A DNA stretch of 64,000 nucleotides from Sporotomaculum syntrophicum (GTDB taxonomy: Bacteria > Bacillota > Desulfotomaculia > Desulfotomaculales > Desulfallaceae): positions 220,459-284,458 of the forward strand of contig NZ_LSRS01000005.1 in the NCBI RefSeq assembly GCF_009932395.1. Reading direction: 5' to 3'. The position numbers and the translations under genes were made by a program. Below, piece after piece: positions 57,018 to 64,000 of this stretch (its first letter is position 1; each line of letters begins with the position of its first letter). The notes under the pieces were generated by a model. It did not search any database. It was not told where the DNA came from and saw only the letters and a program-made list of their open reading frames with translations.

Positions 57018-57340
57018 CCGATGCAGTGGCTAATTTACTTGGTTTATGCAGGCGGGCGGGTAAAGTGATTAGCGGCGAAACCGCAGTACAAAATGCTTTT
57101 ATGAAAAATGAAATAAAATTGCTTATATTGGCTGGCGATGCATCGAAGCGCAGTCAGGAGAAGTTTATGCAGTTAGCTAAAGAAAATAGTGTTCCAGCTT
57201 TTTGTTACTCTTCCAAAAATGAACTGGGTTTTTTGCTGGGAAAGGCGCCCCGTACAGTGGTGGCGATTATAGATGAACAGCTTGCCCGGGGTATCGCCGG
57301 AGCGATGGAAAGGGGAGAGATTGACTTGTGTACATTATAA
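57014..57340 (+). CDS. ylxQ: YlxQ, L7Ae-like ribosomal/RNA-binding protein
   Basis: The 108-aa L7Ae/L30e/S12e-fold protein (VANLLGLCRRAGKVISGETAV, LLILAGDASKRSQEKF) is predicted to bind kink-turn RNA. It starts with ATG overlapping ylxR, with GGAAAGGG before it, and is followed 18 nt later by infB. The cellular role is still unclear in Firmicutes. Confidence 0.93.
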   Translation: MTDAVANLLGLCRRAGKVISGETAVQNAFMKNEIKLLILAGDASKRSQEKFMQLAKENSVPAFCYSSKNELGFLLGKAPRTVVAIIDEQLARGIAGAMERGEIDLCTL

Positions 57341-57358
57341 TCATTCGGAGGTGATTGT

Positions 57359-60067
57359 ATGGTAAAAAAACGTGTTCATGAACTTGCTAAGGAGCTTAAT
57401 ATAGAAAGTAAGGATATGCTAAACCAACTTAATAAAATGGGTATAACAGTAAAATCCCACATGAGCACCTTAGAGGATAATGAAATTGTAAGGATAAAAA
57501 ATCATTATCAAAGTGTTGGTGGTGGCAATATTGTTGCTAAGTCAGCGCCACACAAAAATGAAAAGCACGGAGGCTTTAAAACTGTAAGTAACCGGGATCG
57601 TCAAGATCGAGGCCCTGGGTTGGTGGACAGGGTTCCCGACCGGCCGCCCGATCGCGTATTTACTGAAAAGACAATTGGTAGTTTCTCGAACGACAAAGGG
57701 CGAGCTAGTGAGCCACGGTTCCAGAGACAAGACGATAAACCAAAAAACAATCAGTATAAAAGTAGCCAATCCAGGAGTAACCAGACCAGAGGTAACCAAA
57801 CGGGTAGTAGCCAGCCCAAGAGTAACCAACCCAGGCCTAATCAGCCCAGCGGCCAACCAGGTAGAGCCACAGCTGACCGTAACCATGCGCCGGTTGGCAA
57901 CCGTACGGCAGCAAATAAACCAGAACAAACCAGAGGCCCAGTTTCAACTTTTCGCGACCGCAACAAGGTGGGTGACTATAATCGTACGACAGGTCAACAG
58001 CGCCCCTCAAAACCTTTTGATCGGAGCAACCAAGGTCCCAGAACAGGTAGTGGTCCAAATACTCAGGCTGGTGTTATTGCTAAGATGGTTCAAAAGTCCA
58101 TGCCTGATCAAGTAAAAGCACTGGAGAAGAATAAAGCTCAGGAACGTTCTAAACAGGTTGAAAAACATGCCTTTAAAGGAAAGGATACCAAAGATAACAG
58201 GTTAAATAAGGACGCATCCAAAGAGCGCAGCTTTAAGTCTGGCTCGAACAGAAGATTTAACAAGGGTCCCCAGAAGAAAAGCCAACCCGCACCTGTGGTA
58301 GAGAAAAAACCTGTGGTGATTGGTGATACCATTACCGTTAAAACACTGGCTGAAAAGATGCGTATAAACGCCGGTGAGGTAATTAAAAAATTAATGGAAC
58401 TTGGCACATTGGCCACTATAAACCAGGAAATTGATGCTGATACCGCAACTATTGTAGCTAATGAAATGGGCTTCGAAGTGCAGGTAAAGGTAGAGCTGGA
58501 TAAAGAAGCACAGCTGATGATGAAGGAACCTGAAGATGATGCTGAAAATTTAAGATGGCGTCCGCCGGTGGTAACGATCATGGGTCACGTTGACCATGGT
58601 AAAACATCTCTACTGGATGCTATTCGTCATACCCATGTGACAGCTTCTGAGGAGGGTGGTATTACTCAGCATATCGGTGCTTATCAGGTTGAGCATAAGG
58701 GTAGAAAGATTACTTTTGTTGATACACCCGGTCATGCGGCATTTACGGCAATGCGAGCCAGGGGTGCCAAAGTAACAGATATTGCCATCGTGGTAATCGC
58801 TGCTGACGATGGTGTGATGCCACAGACTGTTGAAGCCATTAATCACGCCCGAGCTGCAGATGTACCCATTATTGTGGCAATTAATAAAATCGATAAACCC
58901 GGTGCTGACCCGGAAAAAGTGAAACGTGAATTAACAGAGTATAATCTCGTACCTGAAGCATGGGGTGGAGATACTATTTTTGTGGAGGTTTCAGCTAAGG
59001 AAAAATTAAACCTCCCCGAATTACTGGAAATGATCCTGTTGGTAGCGGAAGTTGGTGAATTTAAGGCCAATCCTAACCGGGCGGCTCGGGGCACAGTAAT
59101 TGAGGCTGAACTTGACAAGGGCCGAGGGCCGGTGGCTACCGTTTTAGTGCAAAATGGCACGCTGCGGGTAGGTGATTTCATTATTGCCGGTGTGGCTTAT
59201 GGTAAAGTTAGAGCGATGATGGATTATACCGGCCGGCGGGTGAGTAAAGCAGGTCCGTCCACGCCTGTTGAGGTACTTGGCTTTTCGGGAGTACCACCGG
59301 CGGGAGAATTGTTCTATACTGTGGAAGATGAAAAATTCGGCAAGCAGCTCATTGATGAACGTTTTACGAAAAAACGGGAGGAAGAGTTTAGGCTTTCCGC
59401 ACCAAAAATATCGCTGGATGATTTATTTAACCAGATTCAAGAAGGCCAGGTTAAAGAACTAAACATAATCATTAAGGCTGATGTGCAGGGTTCGGTGGAA
59501 GCCGTGCGTCAATCGCTGGAACAGATGGGTAATAGTGAGGTCAGGGTAAACGTTATCCATGGCGGTGTTGGTGCCATCACTGAATCTGATATTATGCTGG
59601 CTTCGGCTTCTAATGCGATAATAATTGGATTTAATGTACGGCCCGTTGAAAATGCCCGTAATGCTGTGGAAACGGAAAAAGTGGACATACGGTTATACAG
59701 AATAATTTACGATGCCATCGAGGATATCAAGAAGGCCATGAGCGGTCTTTTAGAGCCCGAGTATAAAGAAGTGGTGTTGGGACGTGCAGAAGTGCGCAAG
59801 ACATTTAAGGTGACCAAGGTGGGCACAATAGCAGGGTGCTATATAACGGAAGGCAAAGTAACCAGGGATGCCGGTGTGCGCGTAATTAGGGATGGCATAG
59901 TAATCCATGAGGGACATCTTGATTCTCTAAAAAGGTTTAAGGATGACGCTAAAGAAGTGATGCAGGGTTACGAGTGCGGTATTACAGTGGAAAGGTTTAA
60001 TGATATCAGGGAAGGCGACCAGTTAGAGGCCTATATTGTAGAGGCTGTTAAACGTGAACTGGCTTAA
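57359..60067 (+). CDS. infB: Translation initiation factor IF-2
   Basis: The 902-aa IF-2 places initiator tRNA on the ribosome. A first IF2_N module ([20 protein letters not shown], residues 3-50) is followed by a low-complexity basic linker (about 55-315) with S/N/Q/R/P repeats around 134-170. A second IF2_N module follows at about 324-375. The GTPase has G1 GHVDHGKTS (about 408), DTPGHAAF and NKIDKPG, then domains II-IV to the C-terminus. The ATG at 57359 follows TCGGAGGTGATTGT. The linker is long but otherwise typical of this factor. Confidence 0.97.
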   Translation: MVKKRVHELAKELNIESKDMLNQLNKMGITVKSHMSTLEDNEIVRIKNHYQSVGGGNIVAKSAPHKNEKHGGFKTVSNRDRQDRGPGLVDRVPDRPPDRVFTEKTIGSFSNDKGRASEPRFQRQDDKPKNNQYKSSQSRSNQTRGNQTGSSQPKSNQPRPNQPSGQPGRATADRNHAPVGNRTAANKPEQTRGPVSTFRDRNKVGDYNRTTGQQRPSKPFDRSNQGPRTGSGPNTQAGVIAKMVQKSMPDQVKALEKNKAQERSKQVEKHAFKGKDTKDNRLNKDASKERSFKSGSNRRFNKGPQKKSQPAPVVEKKPVVIGDTITVKTLAEKMRINAGEVIKKLMELGTLATINQEIDADTATIVANEMGFEVQVKVELDKEAQLMMKEPEDDAENLRWRPPVVTIMGHVDHGKTSLLDAIRHTHVTASEEGGITQHIGAYQVEHKGRKITFVDTPGHAAFTAMRARGAKVTDIAIVVIAADDGVMPQTVEAINHARAADVPIIVAINKIDKPGADPEKVKRELTEYNLVPEAWGGDTIFVEVSAKEKLNLPELLEMILLVAEVGEFKANPNRAARGTVIEAELDKGRGPVATVLVQNGTLRVGDFIIAGVAYGKVRAMMDYTGRRVSKAGPSTPVEVLGFSGVPPAGELFYTVEDEKFGKQLIDERFTKKREEEFRLSAPKISLDDLFNQIQEGQVKELNIIIKADVQGSVEAVRQSLEQMGNSEVRVNVIHGGVGAITESDIMLASASNAIIIGFNVRPVENARNAVETEKVDIRLYRIIYDAIEDIKKAMSGLLEPEYKEVVLGRAEVRKTFKVTKVGTIAGCYITEGKVTRDAGVRVIRDGIVIHEGHLDSLKRFKDDAKEVMQGYECGITVERFNDIREGDQLEAYIVEAVKRELA

Positions 60068-60100
60068 TATGTAGTACTATAACCGTGAGGGGGGATTATT

Positions 60101-60448
60101 ATGTCCCACCGGCCGGAAAGGTTGGCCGAGGCAATAAAAAAGGAAATGTCCGACCTGTTGTTAAATGAATTAAAGGACCCGCGGATTGGTTTTGCTACTA
60201 TTACTGGTGTAGATGTATCAAGTGATTTGAAATACGCAAAAATCTATGTCAGCGTGTTAGGTAACCATGAGCAAAGGGTAAGCACTATGCAGGCTTTAAC
60301 CAAAGCTCAGGGGTTTGTCCGCACGGAACTTGGGCGTCGCATCAGGTTGAGGCTAGTGCCTGAGATATCCTTCATTCTTGATGAATCCTTGGATCACGGG
60401 GTCCGGGTTATGGAACTGTTGGAAGAGGTTAAGAGCAAAGATGTGTGA
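60101..60448 (+). CDS. rbfA: 30S ribosome-binding factor RbfA
   Basis: The 115-aa KH-fold protein helps mature the 16S 5' end. [18 protein letters not shown] opens it, followed by [31 protein letters not shown] (in two parts) and [20 protein letters not shown]. The start is ATG 60101 behind GAGGGGGG. The stop overlaps nrnA by 8 nt. Confidence 0.96.
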   Translation: MSHRPERLAEAIKKEMSDLLLNELKDPRIGFATITGVDVSSDLKYAKIYVSVLGNHEQRVSTMQALTKAQGFVRTELGRRIRLRLVPEISFILDESLDHGVRVMELLEEVKSKDV

Positions 60449-61427
60449 GCAAGAAGCAAAACAGCTGTTTTCCGCAATGGTTAGTGAGTTAAATAAGGCG
60501 GAGCAGATAGCGCTTTGCGGTCACGTTATGCCCGATGGCGATTGCCTGGGGGCAATGCTGGCTCTGGGGTTGGCTCTGCGGCAAATGGGAAAGAAGGTGG
60601 TTTTTTATAGCCCCGACCCGGTGCCAGAGTTGTATGCCTTTTTACCTTGTGCAGATGAAATCCATGTTGAGCTTGAGCAACAATGTCAATTTGATTTATT
60701 TGTTTCCGTGGATTGCTCGGTGCCCGATCGGTTGGGGCATTTTCAAGTACTGCTTGGCCGGGCGGGTCGGGTGGCCGTTTTAGATCATCACACTGGTTCT
60801 GTTCCTTTTGGTAATACTTATTTGAATTTACCTGTTTGTGCAGCAACAGGTGAAATTGTGTATGATCTTTTACGTTGGTTGCCGGTGTTAGTAGACGAAG
60901 ATATTGCTACCTGTCTGTATGTAGCGATTGTCACCGATACAGGTTCTTTTTCTTATGATAACACGGGCAGCCTGACCCACCTTAGAGCTGCTGAATTATT
61001 GAAGCTTGGCGTAAAGGCAGCATGGATAAATAAACGCTTGTATGAAGAGAAACCACTAGTTAGCCTGCAAGTATTAAGTACTGTTTTACAATCGCTGGAA
61101 CTCAGCGGCTGTGGCCGAGTGGCTTGGATGTTTATGCAAAGAGATACGCTGCATAGGTTGAATGCAACTGATGAACATGTAGATGGCTTGGTTAACTACC
61201 CTCGCTTAATTAAAGGTGTGGAACTGGCTTTATTTTTCCGTGAAATAGAGGATGGCAAATATAAGGTCAGTTTAAGATCTAAATATTACTTAGATGTTAA
61301 CAAATTAGCGACCTTGTTTGGCGGGGGCGGACATCCACGGGCAGCAGGTTGTGTGATGGAAGGAAATTTAGAGGATGTAAAACACCAATTGCTGCAGGCG
61401 GCATTACCTTTTTTAAAGGATGAATGA
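60441..61427 (+). CDS. nrnA: Bifunctional oligoribonuclease/PAP phosphatase NrnA
   Basis: The 328-aa DHH-DHHA1 phosphoesterase degrades nanoRNA and pAp. It has [18 protein letters not shown], the SVDCSVPDR Asp, the DHH motif VLDHHTGS (about residue 114), TDTGSF and the DHHA1 motif [11 protein letters not shown] near the C-terminus. The ATG at 60441 overlaps the rbfA stop (ATGTGTGA), with GGAAGAGG 11-18 nt upstream. It is followed by truB in an ATGA overlap, so rbfA-nrnA-truB is coupled. Confidence 0.94.
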   Translation: MCEQEAKQLFSAMVSELNKAEQIALCGHVMPDGDCLGAMLALGLALRQMGKKVVFYSPDPVPELYAFLPCADEIHVELEQQCQFDLFVSVDCSVPDRLGHFQVLLGRAGRVAVLDHHTGSVPFGNTYLNLPVCAATGEIVYDLLRWLPVLVDEDIATCLYVAIVTDTGSFSYDNTGSLTHLRAAELLKLGVKAAWINKRLYEEKPLVSLQVLSTVLQSLELSGCGRVAWMFMQRDTLHRLNATDEHVDGLVNYPRLIKGVELALFFREIEDGKYKVSLRSKYYLDVNKLATLFGGGGHPRAAGCVMEGNLEDVKHQLLQAALPFLKDE

Positions 61428-62347
61428 TTATGGATGGCATTCTAAATATCCTTAAACCGCCGGGTATGACCAGTCATGATGTGGTAAGTTTTATACGCAG
61501 AGTGACCGGTCAAAAAAAAGCTGGACATACTGGCACGTTGGATCCGGGAGCTGCAGGTGTATTGCCCGTCTGTTTAGGCAAGGCTACGAAAATCATTCAG
61601 TATTTGCCAGACACTAAGGACTACCGGGCTGAGGTTACCTTTGGCAAATCCACCACTACCCAGGACATGTTTGGTGACGTGCTTACATCGACCGGCGCCC
61701 AAGGGTTACGTGCTACAGATATTGAGCAAGCGCTAAAGAGTTTTAAAGGGTGGATTATGCAAATACCGCCAATGACATCGGCCATCAAACAGCAAGGTAA
61801 AAAGCTCTATGAACTGGCCAGGGCGGGTATTGAAGTGAAGAGGGTTCCTCGAGCTATATACATAAGCGAAATTGAGTTGAGAGGTTTTTATGATGATCCG
61901 TCATTTCCAAAAGCAATATTGCATATAAATTGTTCCGCAGGCACATATATACGTACAATATGTCACGACTTAGGGGAAATTCTTGGTTGTGGAGCTTATA
62001 TGTCGTTTTTATTGCGCACTAGAGCGGGTTTGTTTAAATTAGAGGATTCTATGATACTAGAGCAATTGAGTGAGCCTAACGGCCTTGATGTGGCTACCTT
62101 GCTGGTACCAATGGGTAAAGCGCTGGAATACTTACCTGTGGTTACTGTTGAAAGTGCATTGGAAAGAACTATTAAGTGTGGAAATAGTTTTGAGCTGTAT
62201 GGCCGTGCCTTAGCAGGCCGGTTGACTCCTCAACAGATGGTTCGCTTGGAAAAAGCCGGTGCCTTAATTGCCTTGGCGATTGTTATTAAAGATGACTTTA
62301 ATACGTCGGGTAAGTATATGCTTCAACCTGTTAAAGTGCTGGTTTAA
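61424..62347 (+). CDS. truB: tRNA pseudouridine-55 synthase TruB
   Basis: The 307-aa pseudouridine synthase carries [17 protein letters not shown], the catalytic Asp in [16 protein letters not shown] (about residue 41), [29 protein letters not shown]-type (split) and [15 protein letters not shown]. The C-terminal PUA-like extension is complete. It starts at ATG 61424 overlapping the nrnA stop (a second ATG, 61430, is possible). It precedes ribF as usual. Confidence 0.96.
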   Translation: [307 protein letters not shown]

Positions 62348-62373
62348 ACATAAATCTGGAGGTTATAGCAGCA

Positions 62374-63312
62374 GTGCGTATTTATAGAGACTGGAAAGGG
62401 TTAAAAGATACATTTAAAGACCTAGTAGTTGGGCTTGGTAATTTTGACGGCATACATTTAGGGCACCAGCGGTTGATTAGCGATATCGTGGCTAAAGCTA
62501 AAGCGGTTAATGGAACGCCGGCTGTATTTACATTTGACCCCCACCCATTGGCGCTATTAAACCCCCAGGGTGCTCCGCCCTTGATTTTGCCGCCGAATGT
62601 GAAAAGGGATATGTTTGCTAAACTGGGTGTAGAGGTGCTGTTGTGGATACCATTTACTGAGGAGTTTGCCCGTTTGAGTCCAGAGGATTTTATCAAGCAG
62701 GTATTATATGAACAACTTGCTGTGCGTGCTGTTTTAGTAGGTTATAATTATACATTTGGCTACCTGGGACTTGGAACTCCTGAATTATTAGAAGACTATG
62801 GTGAAAGACTGGGTTTTGATGTGGAGGTTTTGCAACCTGTCAGCATTAACGGTCAACCGGTAAGCAGTACATTGATCAGGAGTCTGCTGGCCGATGGAGA
62901 AATAACTGAGGCGAGAAAATTTCTAGGCTACAGCCCAGTCCTTGAGGGTACGGTGGTTTATGGTGAAAGACGTGGTAGTACCCTGGGTTTTCCCACAGCG
63001 AACATTGAGGTTGCTCAAAACTTATTAGTGCCGGCCAATGGTGTATATTCAGTGAAAGTCAATCTTGAGGGGCAATCTTGGGGAGGGGTGGCCAACATTG
63101 GAATTAAGCCTACATTTCACAGCAACTCCTTTATGAGAAGCATTGAGGTCCATCTGCTAGATTATAGTGGCAATTTGTACGGCAAGGTTATTAAAGTGCA
63201 TTTCATCAGGCGACTGCGTAATGAACAAAAATTTAACTCAGCTGTGGAATTAGTGGAACAGATTCAGAAAGACATATATGAAGCCCGCATAGATGCATCA
63301 TTTGCAGTTTAA
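62374..63312 (+). CDS. ribF: Bifunctional riboflavin kinase/FAD synthetase RibF
   Basis: RibF makes FMN and FAD. The 312-aa protein has the nucleotidyltransferase part (VVGLGNFDGIHLGHQRLI, TFDPHPL, SSTLIRSLLADG, about 1-185) and the riboflavin kinase part (VVYGERRGSTLGFPTANI and VANIGIKPTF, about 190-310). The GTG start at 62374 lies about 8 nt after TGGAGG. TrmFO and other flavoenzymes in the window need its products. No terminator is evident after it. Confidence 0.96.
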   Translation: MRIYRDWKGLKDTFKDLVVGLGNFDGIHLGHQRLISDIVAKAKAVNGTPAVFTFDPHPLALLNPQGAPPLILPPNVKRDMFAKLGVEVLLWIPFTEEFARLSPEDFIKQVLYEQLAVRAVLVGYNYTFGYLGLGTPELLEDYGERLGFDVEVLQPVSINGQPVSSTLIRSLLADGEITEARKFLGYSPVLEGTVVYGERRGSTLGFPTANIEVAQNLLVPANGVYSVKVNLEGQSWGGVANIGIKPTFHSNSFMRSIEVHLLDYSGNLYGKVIKVHFIRRLRNEQKFNSAVELVEQIQKDIYEARIDASFAV

Positions 63313-63349
63313 TCGTTAAGCCAACCAGTGTATTCTATTTCTTACTAAG

Positions 63350-63378
63350 TTTACTTGTCGAGTGGAATATGCTACAAT
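63350..63378 (+). promoter_or_regulatory. Sigma-A-type promoter for the terminal small-gene pair
   Basis: TTTACT (63350-63355), exactly 17 nt, then TACAAT (63373-63378), about 63 nt before the first small gene. Gives the pair its own transcript independent of ribF. Confidence 0.6.
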
Positions 63379-63441
63379 GATTTTGTAATAAAAACGGTTT
63401 TGTTGCCCGGTCTGTAAACGTCTCATCGAGATGTTTCATTA

Positions 63442-63672
63442 ATGGGGGTGTCCAAGATCGATTTGCCGGAAGCGGAAATGAAAAGATGGTTAAACCACAT
63501 TGCCTTGATTTGTTTAAGTGAGGACTTTCAGGATTTAAAAAGGGAATTGGAAAAGATATATCGACAGGCTGACATTGAGGAAGATGCCCAAATAGCCGCC
63601 TTTCAAGATGCTTTGTATGCATTTTTAGCGCAGGAAGAAGATAAATTAGCCTGCCAGACAGGGGCTAATTAA
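63442..63672 (+). CDS. Hypothetical helical protein (76 aa)
   Basis: I do not recognise a family. The 76-aa chain is predicted largely helical, acidic at the C-terminus, with motifs DLPEAEMKRWLNHIALICLSEDFQDL and EEDAQIAAFQDALYAFLAQEE (each split). A possible ribosome site (GGGGGTG) lies just inside the first codons, so a start at TTG 63463 is equally possible. Five nt separate its stop from the next ATG. Size, acidity and coupling to a DUF4258-like gene suggest an antitoxin-like partner, but this is inference. Confidence 0.6.
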   Translation: MGVSKIDLPEAEMKRWLNHIALICLSEDFQDLKRELEKIYRQADIEEDAQIAAFQDALYAFLAQEEDKLACQTGAN

Positions 63673-63677
63673 ATAAA

Positions 63678-63899
63678 ATGAATGTAATTATTACTGAACA
63701 TGCACGAAAGCGTTTACGTGATTATCGCCAGGATAAAATAACAGTTGTCGATATTATCACAGCCACTACCGGTATACCAGGCCGGATACCCACAGCAACA
63801 CGCTTTAGAGGTTTTTTTGCTAAATCGGGACGGATGTTTGATATTGTGGCTAAGGATATATCTGATGGGCGACTAGTGATTACTGTAATTGGTAAATAA
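63678..63899 (+). CDS. DUF4258-like small basic protein (toxin-like fold candidate)
   Basis: The 73-aa basic protein resembles DUF4258: it starts with IITEHARKRLRDYRQDK, has a middle Gly/Arg loop and ends with IVAKDISDGRLVITVIGK beta strands. DUF4258 members are small and related by fold to BrnT/RelE-type toxins; activity is unproven for most. The upstream gene is 5 nt away. The pair sits between ribF and the next gene, where rpsO is expected in Firmicutes. Alternatively both are housekeeping proteins of unknown role. Confidence 0.6.
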   Translation: MNVIITEHARKRLRDYRQDKITVVDIITATTGIPGRIPTATRFRGFFAKSGRMFDIVAKDISDGRLVITVIGK

Positions 63900-63981
63900 T
63901 TTCAATTTATTATATTTGAACTGTTAGCTAGGGAACTCGTTTATCTCCGACGATTAGCTTGGCTAGCAGCGATTTTGAAAT

Positions 63982-64000
63982 GAAGGAGGTGAACCTTGTG
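63982..64000 (+). promoter_or_regulatory. Ribosome binding site and start of the next gene (cut by window end)
   Basis: AAGGAGGTGAACC is an almost perfect Shine-Dalgarno site, followed by TTG (63996) or GTG (63998) as start. In Firmicutes order the gene after ribF is usually rpsO then pnp; the coding part is outside the window, so identity is a guess. The interval 63922-63968 contains the imperfect dyad CTGTTAGCTAG/TTGGCTAGCAG. Confidence 0.5.

Noticed and set aside
57542-57928. Antisense and alternative frames (128, 146 codons) in the infB linker
   Set aside because: They arise from the low-complexity linker; the IF-2 frame is continuous and conserved on both sides.

Overview
The window is about 64 kb of chromosome from an endospore-forming, Gram-positive Clostridia-type bacterium. 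Gene content and order best fit the Peptococcaceae / Desulfotomaculum-Pelotomaculum group. The evidence is the sporulation genes (bofC-like, spoIID, yteA-like, prkA-yhbH-spoVR, sigI-rsgI), the lipid II amidation pair murT-gatD, the codY and ylxR/ylxQ neighbourhoods known from Firmicutes, frequent TTG/GTG starts behind strong GGAGG-type ribosome sites, and many U-tract hairpin terminators. The species assignment is inference. All convincing genes lie on the + strand. I see no tRNA, insertion sequence, prophage or CRISPR array.

Region 1 (1-1.6 kb) is the 3' end of an rRNA operon. The 23S tail carries a long hairpin expansion near its 3' end. The 5S gene is about 191 nt instead of about 115-120, because four copies of an 18-bp motif sit at three internal sites; this is the most unusual object in the window. 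Region 2 (2-16 kb) holds enoyl-CoA hydratase, a gamma-carbonic-anhydrase-like protein, nadE and yebC, then a long cluster bofC-like-ruvC-ruvA-ruvB-queH-DUF2905-spoIID-queA-tgt-yajC-HD protein-secD-secF. It combines Holliday-junction processing, queuosine tRNA modification and Sec export.

Region 3 (16-29 kb) holds a DUF5665 membrane protein, a DksA/YteA zinc-finger protein, the sigI-rsgI pair (RsgI with a tandem-repeat extracellular tail), an MBL-fold hydrolase, murT-gatD and prkA-yhbH-spoVR. Two long gene-free intervals here (17.2-17.7 and 20.4-21.0 kb) contain structured, possibly transcribed sequence. Region 4 (29-34 kb) is a polar amino-acid ABC transporter whose binding-protein gene appears broken by two lesions, followed by a three-gene NHEJ operon (ku, LigD-type ligase, LigD-type polymerase).

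Region 5 (34-43 kb) is dprA-topA-trmFO-xerC-hslV-hslU-codY, in the classical Firmicutes order, with a good CodY-box candidate in front of codY. Region 6 (43-63 kb) is the translation/cell-envelope series rpsB-tsf-pyrH-frr-[small protein-ferredoxin]-uppS-cdsA-ytvI-like-dxr-rseP-ispG-proS-rimP-nusA-ylxR-ylxQ-infB-rbfA-nrnA-truB-ribF. A ferredoxin pair is inserted after frr and a membrane permease after cdsA. Region 7 (63.3-64 kb) has its own promoter and two small genes: a helical protein and a DUF4258-like protein with a toxin/antitoxin-like layout, just before the next gene starts at the window edge.

Start codons were chosen by Shine-Dalgarno position and family N-termini. Functions come from recognised motifs and synteny; no database search was run.
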